From assembly GCF_024753285.1 (NCBI RefSeq), contig NZ_JANUGW010000017.1:62001-126000 (forward strand): DNA of 64,000 bases, written 5' to 3'. The notes under the pieces are model-generated. The model did not search any database and was not told where the DNA came from. It saw only the letters and a program-made list of their open reading frames with translations. Positions 51,290 to 60,217 of the stretch are shown here, piece by piece; positions within the stretch are counted from its first letter, which is position 1; the number at the start of each line of letters is the position of its first letter. The position numbers and the translations under genes are program-made. The DNA is from Massilia pinisoli. Its GTDB lineage: Bacteria; Pseudomonadota; Gammaproteobacteria; Burkholderiales; Burkholderiaceae_D.

Positions 51290-54200
51290 GTGAGGTTTCA
51301 GAGAACAGCAATCGCCGTGGGCGCCGCCCAGTTCGTGTTAATGGCCAGCGGCGCCATGATGGCGCAAAGCGCTTTCGCCCAGGACACCGCCAAGAAGGAC
51401 GACAACGGCACGACCACCGTCGTGGTGGTGGGCCAGCGCGCCGCGCTGGAATCGGCCTCGGCCCGCAAACGCAACGCGGACGAGATCGTCGATTCCATCG
51501 TCGCCGACGACATCGGCAAGCTGCCGGACAAGTCGGTGACGGAAGTCCTGCAGCGCGTGGTCGGCGTCACGATCGACCGCACGCTGAACCGCGTCGATCC
51601 GCAGCAGGGCGTGGGCGACGGCGTCAACCACTACGCCGCGGAAGGCACGGGCGTGTCGGTGCGCGGCCTGACCTATGTGCGTTCGGAACTGAACGGCCGC
51701 GACGCGTTCTCGGCCAATGGCGGGCGCTCGCTGAGCTTCGAGGACGTGCCGCCGGAACTGATGAGCGGCCTGGACGTGTACAAGAACCCGTCGGCCGAGC
51801 AGATCGAAGGCGGCATCAGTGGCCTGGTGAACCTGCGCACGGCGCTGCCGTTCGACTACAAGGGCGCCAAGGGTGCGCTGTCGGTGGAGGAGCGCCGTTC
51901 GCAACTGCGCGGCAAGACGTCGCCCGGCGTGTCCGGCCTGCTGTCGAACCGCTGGAACACGCCCTTCGGCCAGTTCGGCGCCTTGATCGACGTGGCCCGT
52001 TCGCGTATCAATACGCGCAGCGACGGCATGCAGATTTCCCCGTATATCCCGCGCAACAACGCTGTCCAGGGCGACACCAGCGGCACGGTGCGCTGGATTC
52101 CGAATGGCAGCTACTGGACGTCGAACAATTTCGAACGCGAACGCGACGGCGTGTACGGCGCACTGCAGTGGAAAAAGGACAACCTGTCGTCCTACCTGAC
52201 GTTCTTCCGTTCGAAGTACGACATGAACACGACGGAATACGGCATGAACACGGGCACGGCGAATCCGTCCACCAGCATGCTCGATCCCGGCGCCACGTTC
52301 GCCGACAACGGCGCGCTGCTGACCGGCACGCTGCGTTCGCCGCAAGAAACCGGTCTCAACCTGAGCAGCTCCTCGCGCGCGGCGGGCCGCAAGTCCGACA
52401 CCCGAGACATTGCGTGGCACGCGGACTGGCGCGCGACCGACCAGTGGAAGGTCAGCTCCGACCTGCAGCACACCCGTGCGACCACCACCGGCTACGACAA
52501 CCTGGTCGGCATGCAGGGCACGCTGCCGAAAATGACGTGGGATCTGACCAAGTCGCCGGCGGAGCTGCATTTCGACGCGGCGGACCGCGCCTTGCTGCTG
52601 GATCCGAAGACCTATTACTGGGGCACCACCCAGGAGCACCGCGATCAGGCCGTCGGTACGCTGAACGCGGCGCGCCTGGATGCCAAGTTCACCTTCGACA
52701 GCCCGGTGCTGAGCGACTTGCGGTTCGGCGTGCGCTTCACCGACCGCAAGGCCGAGACGCGCTCGACGCACGGCAGCGAATGGACCGCGATCGCGCAGCC
52801 GTGGATGCAAGGCTGGGCCATCAACGGCTATCCCACCCTCGACGACCCGCGTTTCTCGAAGCCGGTCGTGACGATGGGCTTCCCGAACTTCTTCGGCGGC
52901 CAGATGACCACGCCGCCGCCGGTGATCATCGCCGATCCGGCGCTGAACACCCCGAACGCGAACGGCGCGCCGAGCGGCTTCGCCCTGATCCATGGCTATG
53001 CGAACCAGCTGTGCACGAGCACGCCGTGCGCGTTGAGCTGGGCGCCTGCGCCGTTCGGCGACGCCGAGGGCCTGAACCAGCAGCGCGAGCGCACCAAGGC
53101 GGCGTACAGCCAGCTGCGCTTCAACGTCGACACGCTGCGTTACCCGATCGACGGCAGCGTGGGCGTGCGCGTCGTGCGCACCAATATGGCGGCGACGGGC
53201 TACCTGCTGTACAAGCAGCAGGATATCTCCAAGATCACGGGGGGCACCGTGCCGGCGTTCGCGGACCTGTCCGACAAGCGCGACTTCGACAACTCGTACA
53301 CCAACGTGCTGCCTAGCCTGAACGTGCGCATGAAGGTCAACGACGGCCTGCAATTCCGCGGCGCGTATTCGAAAGGCATGACACGTCCTGACTTCTACCA
53401 GCTGCAGGCCTACACGACGCTGACCGAGGACATCAAGACGAGCACCAACACGGCGACCAACGTCACGACCCTCCAATCGATCACCTTCAACGGCTCCGGC
53501 CGCGGCAATCCGAGCCTGAAGCCGACGACGGCGGACAACCTCGACTTCACGGCCGAATACTATTTCGGCCATGGCGGCTCGCTCACGCTGGCGGTGTTCA
53601 ACAAGCGCATCAAGGACATCGTCATCGGCCAGACGTCGATCTACACGATGAAGGACCTGACGGGCACGCCCTACAACTTCAACGTCACCGGACCGACGAA
53701 CGGCGCCAAGGGCCGTGCCAACGGTGCGGAAATCGCGTACCAGCAGTATTTCGACAAGTTGCCTGGCCTGTGGTCCGGCTTCGGCATCTCGGCGAACTAC
53801 ACCTACCTCGACAGCCGCCTGAACCTGAACGCGCCGCCGGGCGTGGCATGGTGCACGCCGAAGGATACGCCTCTCGCGAACACGGCGCGCGACCTGGCCG
53901 GTTGCGACACCGACGGCCGCATCCTGGGCGGTCTGCCGATGACCAACCTGTCGAAGAACGCCTATAACCTGGCCGTGCTGTACGACAAGGGTCCGGTGTC
54001 CGCGCGCCTGGCGTACAGCTGGCGTTCGAAATACCTGCAGGCGGTCAACGCGTACGGCACGAACGGCGGCGAAGGCATCGACGCGAACCCGGACAGCCCG
54101 AACTTCGGCAAGGGCTACTCGGTCAACTATGCGCTGCCGACCTATGGCGGTGCGTACGGCGAGCTTGACGGCAGCTTCCAGTACGAAATCACCCCGAACC

Positions 54201-54337
54201 TGAAACTGTCGGTGGAAGCGTCGAACCTGACCAATGCCATCTACCGCCAGTACATGCAGCAGCATATCGGCCTGATGGAGCGCGGCGCGTTCTATACCGG
54301 CCGCAGCTACTCGGTCCGGATGGGGTACTCGTTCTGA
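51290..54337 (+). CDS. TonB-dependent outer-membrane receptor (3)
   Basis: A 1015-residue receptor. The signal peptide runs to about GAMMAQSAFAQDTAK. The TonB-box/plug entry is TTVVVVGQRAALESASARKR and plug segments include DSIVADDIGKLPDKSVTEVL and GVSVRGLTYVRSELNGRDAF. The barrel ends RSYSVRMGYSF with terminal phenylalanine. Start: GTG at 51290 has AGGAGA six bases upstream; an in-frame ATG 15 bases earlier has no such site but is possible. Longer than receptors 1 and 2, with an insert in the middle (NTPNANGAPSGFALIHGYAN) that includes a CTSTPC cysteine pair. It lies between the two halogenase genes. Its substrate is probably a fucose- or xylose-bearing glycan. Confidence 0.93.
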   Translation: MRFQRTAIAVGAAQFVLMASGAMMAQSAFAQDTAKKDDNGTTTVVVVGQRAALESASARKRNADEIVDSIVADDIGKLPDKSVTEVLQRVVGVTIDRTLNRVDPQQGVGDGVNHYAAEGTGVSVRGLTYVRSELNGRDAFSANGGRSLSFEDVPPELMSGLDVYKNPSAEQIEGGISGLVNLRTALPFDYKGAKGALSVEERRSQLRGKTSPGVSGLLSNRWNTPFGQFGALIDVARSRINTRSDGMQISPYIPRNNAVQGDTSGTVRWIPNGSYWTSNNFERERDGVYGALQWKKDNLSSYLTFFRSKYDMNTTEYGMNTGTANPSTSMLDPGATFADNGALLTGTLRSPQETGLNLSSSSRAAGRKSDTRDIAWHADWRATDQWKVSSDLQHTRATTTGYDNLVGMQGTLPKMTWDLTKSPAELHFDAADRALLLDPKTYYWGTTQEHRDQAVGTLNAARLDAKFTFDSPVLSDLRFGVRFTDRKAETRSTHGSEWTAIAQPWMQGWAINGYPTLDDPRFSKPVVTMGFPNFFGGQMTTPPPVIIADPALNTPNANGAPSGFALIHGYANQLCTSTPCALSWAPAPFGDAEGLNQQRERTKAAYSQLRFNVDTLRYPIDGSVGVRVVRTNMAATGYLLYKQQDISKITGGTVPAFADLSDKRDFDNSYTNVLPSLNVRMKVNDGLQFRGAYSKGMTRPDFYQLQAYTTLTEDIKTSTNTATNVTTLQSITFNGSGRGNPSLKPTTADNLDFTAEYYFGHGGSLTLAVFNKRIKDIVIGQTSIYTMKDLTGTPYNFNVTGPTNGAKGRANGAEIAYQQYFDKLPGLWSGFGISANYTYLDSRLNLNAPPGVAWCTPKDTPLANTARDLAGCDTDGRILGGLPMTNLSKNAYNLAVLYDKGPVSARLAYSWRSKYLQAVNAYGTNGGEGIDANPDSPNFGKGYSVNYALPTYGGAYGELDGSFQYEITPNLKLSVEASNLTNAIYRQYMQQHIGLMERGAFYTGRSYSVRMGYSF

Positions 54338-54366
54338 TCGTCGTGTAGCATGTAGCACGCAGCACG

Positions 54367-54407
54367 CCTCCCGCAAGCCAGGCCGGTTGCGGGAGGTTCG
54401 CGTTTTT
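54367..54407 (+). terminator. Terminator between TonB receptor 3 and halogenase 2
   Basis: CCTCCCGCAA (54367-54376) and TTGCGGGAGG (54387-54396) form a perfect 10-bp stem with a 10-base loop, followed after six bases by TTTTT (54403-54407). The T-run is slightly offset, so it may act as a partial terminator that lowers halogenase 2 expression. Confidence 0.75.
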
Positions 54408-54422
54408 GTGATTGGAGACATC

Positions 54423-55952
54423 ATGTCCGACAAGGCCATCCGAAAAATCGTCATCGTGGGCGGCGGCACCGCCGGCTGGATGACCGCCGCGCCCCTGGCG
54501 CAGAAGCTGGGCAAGGCGTGCGAGATCGTCCTCATCGAATCGCCCGAGATCGGCACCGTGGGCGTGGGCGAAGCGACGTTGCCGACCATCCGCTACTACA
54601 ACCAGGCGCTCGGCCTGGATGCGACGGACTTCATCAAGAAGACCCAGGCCACGTTCAAGCTCGGCACCGAGTTCCGCGATTGGGGCCATGCCGGCAACCG
54701 GTTCTTCCACGCGTTCGGCAATTTCGGGCCGATGATGGAGAACCGTCCCGCCTATATGTACTGGCTGCGCCTGAGGCGCGACGTCAAGGGCATGCCGTCG
54801 TACGAGGAATGGTCGACGGCCGACGCCATGGCGCGCGCGCACCGCTTCGTGCCGCCGTATGGCGACCAGCCGTCCGTCACCAATTCGTATTCCTACGGTT
54901 TCCAGTTCGACGCCAGCCTGTATGCGGCCTACCTGCGCGATTACGCGGTCGCGCGCGGCGTCACGCGCATCGAAGGCATGGTCGTCGACGTCGAGCAGCA
55001 TCCCGAGACCGGCTTCGTCACGGCCGTCAAGCTGCGCGACGGTCGCCGCTTCGAGGGCGACCTGTTCGTCGATTGCACGGGCTTCCGGGCGCTGCTGCTC
55101 GAAGGCGTCTACAAGGCCGGCTACGAGGACTGGAGCGCCATGCTGCCCTGTAACAGCGCGCAGGCCATGCCGTGCACGAACCCCGACGGACCGCTCGTGC
55201 CCTATACGCGGTCGACGGCGCAAAGCGCGGGCTGGACGTGGCGCATCCCGCTGCAGCACCGCATGGGCAACGGCCATGTGTATTGCGACGGCTTCACGAC
55301 GGACGCGGAAGCGACGCGCGTGCTGGAGGGCGTGCTCGAAGGCGAGGCCCTCGATGCGCCGCGCCAGCTGCGCTTCACGCCGGGCCGCCGGCGCAAGTCG
55401 TGGATCAAGAACTGCGTGGGCGTCGGCCTGTCGACGGGATTCATCGAGCCGCTCGAATCCACGAGCATCAACATGATCGAGATGACGGTGGGCTGGATCG
55501 TCCAGTTCTTCCCGGACCGCGACTGCAGCCCGGCGCTGGCCGACGAGTTCAACCGCCTCCTGTCGCAGCGCTACGAATACATCCGCGATTTCATCATCCT
55601 GCACTACAAGCTCACGAACCGCGACGATTCCGAGTTCTGGCGCTACTGCCGCAACATGGCGGTGCCCGACATCCTGCAGCACCAGATCGACCTGTTCCGC
55701 GAGTCGAGCCGCGTCGCGATCCTCGACCAGCAGGGCTTCCTGGAAGACTCGTGGGTGTCGATCCTGATGGGGCACGGGATCTTCCCGGAGAAGAACGATC
55801 CGTTCATCGACCTCATGGATCCCGGCTACCTGCTCGACCACTTCCACAAGGTGCGCGATTCGATCCGGCGCGCGGTCGGCGCGATGCCGGACCATGCGGC
55901 ATTCGTCAAGCATGTGGTGAGCGACGACCCGCCGGGCCGGCGCGCGGCGTGA
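54423..55952 (+). CDS. Flavin-dependent tryptophan halogenase-like protein (2)
   Basis: A 509-residue paralogue of the protein at 49547. The first 26 residues, starting MSDKAIRKIVIVGGGTAGWM, are nearly identical in protein and DNA, so the two arose by duplication. It retains the FAD motif, GVGEATLPTI, the lysine in ATFKLGTEF and the halogenase signature W271-T-W273-R-I-P. GFIEPLESTSI is also present. ATG at 54423 follows GGAGACATC. It comes 86 bases after TonB receptor 3, with a terminator hairpin between, and 140 bases before the fucosidase gene. Substrate unknown; tryptophan itself is only the family's archetype. Confidence 0.92.
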   Translation: MSDKAIRKIVIVGGGTAGWMTAAPLAQKLGKACEIVLIESPEIGTVGVGEATLPTIRYYNQALGLDATDFIKKTQATFKLGTEFRDWGHAGNRFFHAFGNFGPMMENRPAYMYWLRLRRDVKGMPSYEEWSTADAMARAHRFVPPYGDQPSVTNSYSYGFQFDASLYAAYLRDYAVARGVTRIEGMVVDVEQHPETGFVTAVKLRDGRRFEGDLFVDCTGFRALLLEGVYKAGYEDWSAMLPCNSAQAMPCTNPDGPLVPYTRSTAQSAGWTWRIPLQHRMGNGHVYCDGFTTDAEATRVLEGVLEGEALDAPRQLRFTPGRRRKSWIKNCVGVGLSTGFIEPLESTSINMIEMTVGWIVQFFPDRDCSPALADEFNRLLSQRYEYIRDFIILHYKLTNRDDSEFWRYCRNMAVPDILQHQIDLFRESSRVAILDQQGFLEDSWVSILMGHGIFPEKNDPFIDLMDPGYLLDHFHKVRDSIRRAVGAMPDHAAFVKHVVSDDPPGRRAA

Positions 55953-55991
55953 AGCGCCGCCGCCTCTCGAAAATATAAGGCCGTCTGGTAG

Positions 55992-56003
55992 ATTTCATAA
56001 TTG
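55992..56003 (+). promoter_or_regulatory. ATTT-N3-AATTG motif, copy C, upstream of the fucosidase operon
   Basis: ATTTCATAATTG, 89 bases before the fucosidase start, with the context GGTAGATTTCATAATTGCCG. Shares ATTT, AATTG and flanking G/C positions with copies A and B. Confidence 0.5.
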
Positions 56004-56092
56004 CCGGGGTGGGAGTCGACGGGCACTATTTCGTCGATCAACTAGAGCCGTTCGCACAACGGCCGCCTTTTGCCTACCTTGGAAAGAAGCCG

Positions 56093-57730
56093 ATGAAACG
56101 ACGTGAACTCTTGCAGCACCTGGCCTCCGCACTTCCTGCGCTGGCCCTGTCCCCCTATGCCGCCGCGAAGGCGGACGCCACCCGCGTACCCATGGCCACC
56201 GGCCCCTTCGAGCCGAACTGGCCGTCACTGTCGAAATACGAGACGCCGGACTGGTTCCGCAACGCGAAGTTCGGCATCTGGGCGCACTGGGGCCCGCAAT
56301 GCGAACCCGAACACGGCGACTGGTACGCCCGCGGCATGTACGAGGAGGGCAGCGACCACTACAAGTACCACGTGGCGAAATACGGGCATCCTTCGAAGTT
56401 CGGCTTCAAGGACATCATCCGCCGCTGGAAGGCGGACCGCTGGAATCCGGACGAACTCGTGGGCCTGTACAAGAGCGCCGGTGCGAAATACTTCGTCGCG
56501 CTCGCCAACCACCACGACAACTTCGACCTGTACAACAGCCGCTACCAGCCCGACTGGAACGCGACGAAGGTCGGACCCGGCAAGGACTTGATCGGAGGCT
56601 GGCGCGACGCGGCCCGCAAGCACGGCCTGCGCTTCGGCGTGTCCGTGCACGCGGCGCACGCGTGGAACTGGTACGAGACGGCGCAGGGCGCGGACAAGAC
56701 GGGCCCGCTGGCCGGCGTGCCGTACGACGGCCGCCTGACGAAGGCCGACGGCAAGGGCCAATGGTGGAGCGGCCACGACCCGCAGGCCCTGTATGCGCAG
56801 GCCCACCCGCTCAGCAAGGATGGCGGCAGCACCGACCAGCGCTGGGCCTGGGGCGGCGGCGTGGTCGCCCCGAGCAAGGCCTATGCGGACAAGCTGTACA
56901 ACCGCACCGTCGACCTGATCGACAGCTACGACCCCGACCTCGTGTATTACGACGACACCGTGCTGCCGCTGTGGCCCGTCAGCGACGTCGGCTCGCAACT
57001 GCTCGCGCACATGTACAACCGCAGCGTCGCCAAGCGGGGCAAGGTCGACGTCGTCGTCAACGGCAAGATCCTCGACGACGTGCAGCGCCATGCGATGGTG
57101 TGGGACATCGAGCGGGGCCAGAGCAACAAGATCGAACCGCTGCCGTGGCAGACCGATACCTGCATCGGCAGCTGGCACTACGACCGCCGCATCTACGACA
57201 ACAAGTCGTACAAGAGCGCGCAGACGGTCGTGCACACCTTGATCGACGTCGTCAGCAAGAACGGCAACCTGCTCTTGTCCGTGCCCGTGCGCGGCAACGG
57301 CACCATCGACGAGCAGGAACGCGCCATCGTCCAGGAGATCGGCCGCTGGATGGCCGTGAACGGCGAGGGCATCTACGATTCGCGCCCATGGGCCACGTGC
57401 GGCGAAGGGCCGGTCTTCGAAGACGCGGCCGCACCGCTGTCCGGCCCCGGCTTCAACGAGGGTAAAGGTAAGCCGTTCTCCGCCGCCGACATCCGCTTCA
57501 CGGCCGGCAAGGACGCCGTGTACGCGTTCGTGATGGGGTGGCCGGAAGACGGCAAGGTCAACATCAAGACGATGCGCGCCGGCGGCGAGCACCTGCACAA
57601 GCCCGTGGCGCGCGTGGAGCTCGTAGGTGGCGGCGCGCTCGCGTTCCAGCAGACGGATGCCGGCCTCACGGTGACCCTGCCGCAGCAGCGTCCCGCGCTG
57701 CCGTACGCGTTTGCGCTGAAGGTGGCCTGA
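56093..57730 (+). CDS. GH29 alpha-L-fucosidase
   Basis: Removes terminal alpha-L-fucose from glycans in the periplasm or outside. The 545-residue protein has a signal peptide (KRRELLQHLASALPALALSPYAAA). Family signatures include NAKFGIWAHWGPQC, the VALANHHDNFDLY histidines, GGWRDAARKHGLRFGVSVH and DPDLVYYDDTVLP with D287 as the probable nucleophile. NGNLLLSVPVRGNG is typical of the family. The C-terminal beta domain follows. It is the first of a three-gene set with GH31 and a CE1-like esterase; GH31 starts at its stop codon (TGATG). The released L-fucose would enter the pathway encoded at 17508-27680. ATG at 56093 after GGAAAG is used; a longer frame lacks a signal start. Confidence 0.93.
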   Translation: MKRRELLQHLASALPALALSPYAAAKADATRVPMATGPFEPNWPSLSKYETPDWFRNAKFGIWAHWGPQCEPEHGDWYARGMYEEGSDHYKYHVAKYGHPSKFGFKDIIRRWKADRWNPDELVGLYKSAGAKYFVALANHHDNFDLYNSRYQPDWNATKVGPGKDLIGGWRDAARKHGLRFGVSVHAAHAWNWYETAQGADKTGPLAGVPYDGRLTKADGKGQWWSGHDPQALYAQAHPLSKDGGSTDQRWAWGGGVVAPSKAYADKLYNRTVDLIDSYDPDLVYYDDTVLPLWPVSDVGSQLLAHMYNRSVAKRGKVDVVVNGKILDDVQRHAMVWDIERGQSNKIEPLPWQTDTCIGSWHYDRRIYDNKSYKSAQTVVHTLIDVVSKNGNLLLSVPVRGNGTIDEQERAIVQEIGRWMAVNGEGIYDSRPWATCGEGPVFEDAAAPLSGPGFNEGKGKPFSAADIRFTAGKDAVYAFVMGWPEDGKVNIKTMRAGGEHLHKPVARVELVGGGALAFQQTDAGLTVTLPQQRPALPYAFALKVA

Positions 57731-60198
57731 TGGTGCGGCACCCGCTGCGGGCCGCGCTGGCGGTGTTCGCGCTGCTGCTGTGCCAGGACGCGGCGCAGGC
57801 GGCGATCCGCGAGGTGCGCGAGTCCGGCAGTGGGATCGAATACCGGGTGGACGATACGCGGGTCAAGGTCGATTTCGTCACCGACCGCATCGTGCACGTC
57901 AGCGCGACGCGCAACGGCGAGTGGTCGGCGTCCGCGCACCTCATGCGCGCACCGATCGGCGAACGGCCGGGGCCCGTCACGGCGGGCGACCAGGGCAAGG
58001 ACCGCGTCCTGCGCTCGGCGCGGGCAAGTGTCGCCGTGAACCGGACGACGGGCGCGCTCGTGTTCCGCGATGCGACAGGCAGGGTGCTGTTGCGCGAGGA
58101 CGCCGCGGCGCCTCGTGCGTTCGAGCGGGTGGCCGTGTTCAGGTCGGCGCCCGATCCCGCCTCGGTGAGCACGGTCAAGACCGTCGACGGCGACCGCCAG
58201 GTGGCCGCTCGCTATGTGCAGACGAAGGACCGCGATGCGTGGAAGGCGACGGCGCGCTTCCGGCTGGCCAGCGACGAAGCGCTGTACGGCCTGGGCTTCG
58301 ACGAGACCTCCGACCTCGACCTGCGCGGCAAGACGAAGCGGCTGTACCAGCACAACCTGCGCATCGTGCTGCCGTTCGTCGTGTCGACGCGCGGCTACGG
58401 CGTCCTGTTCGATACGTACAGCGCCATGACGTTCGCGGATGGGAAGACGGGCATGGCCGTCACGAGCGACGTCGTCGACGATCTCGATTACTACGTCATC
58501 GCCGGGCCCTCGATGGACGGCGCGATCGAAGGCTACCGCCAGCTGACGGGCGCCGCGACCATGCTGCCCCGTTGGGCGTACGGCTACGTGCAGTCGAAGG
58601 AACGCTACAAGACGCAGGACGAAGTCGTCGCCACGGTGAAGGCGTTCCGCGAGCGCCGCATCCCGCTCGACCTCATCGTCCAGGACTGGAATTACTGGAC
58701 GCCGGACCACTGGGGCAGCCCCGTGCCGGACCGCGCGCGCTATCCCGACCTCGATGCGATGACGCGGGCCGTGCATGACGAGAACGCGCACGTCATGATC
58801 TCCATCTGGCCGAATCCGACGCCGCTCGACGCGCCCGGCCGCGAGCTGAAGGAGGCCGGCTACCTGAGCGGCGGCACGCCGTATGTCGATTTCTTCCGGC
58901 CCGAGGCGGCCGATGCGTATTTCCGCAACGTGTGGACCTATCTGGGCCGGCACGGCATCGACGCGTGGTGGTGCGACTCGACCGAGCCGGAAGTCGCCGA
59001 CTGGACGTGGGATGCGCAGCGAAACGGTCGCGCGGACGAGGTCAACCTCGACGGCCTGGCGCGCGTCATGGATCCGCAATACCTGAATGCCTACGCGCTC
59101 GTCGACGCGCAGCATTTCATGCGCAACTGGCGCAGGCAAGTGCCCGACAAGCGCCTCGTGAACCTGACGCGGTCCGCCTATCCCGGCAGCCAGGCGGCGG
59201 GCGCCGTCGCGTGGACCGGCGACATCTCGGCCACGTGGCCCGTGTTCGCGCAACAGGTGACCGCGGTCCAGCGCTACAGCGCATCCGGCAATCCGTATGT
59301 CACGCTCGACGTCGGCGGGTTCTTCACGGGCCGCGGCAAGCCCTGGTTCATGGCCGGCGATTTCGACAAGGGCGTGGATGACCTGGGTTATCGCGAGCTG
59401 TACACGCGCTGGCTGCAGTTCGGCGTGTTCCTGCCGATGTTCCGCAGCCACGGCACCGACACGCCGCGCGAGCCCTGGCAGTTCGGCGCGCCGGGCACGC
59501 CGTTCTACGACGCGATCGTGGAGGCCATCCAGTTGCGCTACCGCCTGCTGCCGGCGATTTATTCGCAGGCCGGTCTCGTGCACCTGCGCGGCGCGTCGTT
59601 CATCCGTCCGGTGGCGTTCGCGTTCCCGGGCGACCCGCACACGCACGACCTCAAGTCGCAGATGCTGTTCGGCGCGGGCATGATGGTCAGTCCCGTCACG
59701 ACGCCAATGCGGTACGGGCCGGGCTCCGTGCCGGTCGAGGGCGCGGCACGCACGCGCGACGTGTACCTGCCGGCGGGTACGTGGTTCGACTTCTGGACGG
59801 GCGAGCGCCTGGCCGGCGGCCGCACCATCGCCGCAGCCGCGCCGCTCGAGCACAGCCCGCTGCACGTGCGTGCCGGCACCATCGTCCCGCTGGGCCCCGT
59901 CGTGCAGTACGCATCGGAACCGACGGATGCGTCGCTCGAACTGCGCATCTATCCCGGCGCCGACGGCACCTATACGTTGTACGAGGACGCCGGCGAGGGC
60001 TGGGGCTACGAACGGGGCGAATACGCGCTCACCGACATGCGCTGGGACGACGCGGCGCACAAGCTCACGATCGCCGGGCGACGCGGCACGTTCCCGGGCA
60101 TGCACGCGCAGCGCCACTTCCGCGTCGTCGTCGTGGGCCAGGAAGGCAAGGCCGCCGATGTCGTGTACGATGGCCGGGCCATGACAATCCAACAATGA
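57730..60198 (+). CDS. GH31 alpha-glycosidase (alpha-xylosidase or alpha-glucosidase)
   Basis: An 822-residue secreted (alpha/beta)8-barrel hydrolase with signal peptide (AALAVFALLLCQDAAQA) and the N-terminal beta-sandwich. Family signatures include YGLGFDETSDLDLRGKTKRL, VSTRGYGVLFDTYSA, the catalytic nucleophile D416 in WWCDSTEP, and DVGGFFTGRGKPW near the acid/base. It overlaps the fucosidase stop by one base and precedes the esterase by 19 bases. Alpha-xylosidase would suit the xyloglucan set (GH74, GH29, galactosidases), but GH31 also includes alpha-glucosidases and sulfoquinovosidases. The specificity cannot be read directly from these motifs. Confidence 0.91.
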   Translation: MVRHPLRAALAVFALLLCQDAAQAAIREVRESGSGIEYRVDDTRVKVDFVTDRIVHVSATRNGEWSASAHLMRAPIGERPGPVTAGDQGKDRVLRSARASVAVNRTTGALVFRDATGRVLLREDAAAPRAFERVAVFRSAPDPASVSTVKTVDGDRQVAARYVQTKDRDAWKATARFRLASDEALYGLGFDETSDLDLRGKTKRLYQHNLRIVLPFVVSTRGYGVLFDTYSAMTFADGKTGMAVTSDVVDDLDYYVIAGPSMDGAIEGYRQLTGAATMLPRWAYGYVQSKERYKTQDEVVATVKAFRERRIPLDLIVQDWNYWTPDHWGSPVPDRARYPDLDAMTRAVHDENAHVMISIWPNPTPLDAPGRELKEAGYLSGGTPYVDFFRPEAADAYFRNVWTYLGRHGIDAWWCDSTEPEVADWTWDAQRNGRADEVNLDGLARVMDPQYLNAYALVDAQHFMRNWRRQVPDKRLVNLTRSAYPGSQAAGAVAWTGDISATWPVFAQQVTAVQRYSASGNPYVTLDVGGFFTGRGKPWFMAGDFDKGVDDLGYRELYTRWLQFGVFLPMFRSHGTDTPREPWQFGAPGTPFYDAIVEAIQLRYRLLPAIYSQAGLVHLRGASFIRPVAFAFPGDPHTHDLKSQMLFGAGMMVSPVTTPMRYGPGSVPVEGAARTRDVYLPAGTWFDFWTGERLAGGRTIAAAAPLEHSPLHVRAGTIVPLGPVVQYASEPTDASLELRIYPGADGTYTLYEDAGEGWGYERGEYALTDMRWDDAAHKLTIAGRRGTFPGMHAQRHFRVVVVGQEGKAADVVYDGRAMTIQQ

Positions 60199-60217
60199 TC
60201 CAATCAGGAACCGAACC

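Noticed and set aside
54345..54367. Short tandem repeat TGTAGCA/GCAGCACGC after TonB receptor 3
   Set aside because: Only two or three imperfect short units beside the terminator; no sign of a functional repeat array.
51338..54589. 1083-codon minus-strand frame opposite TonB receptor 3
   Set aside because: Shadow frame; the plus strand encodes a complete TonB receptor with signal, plug and C-terminal phenylalanine.
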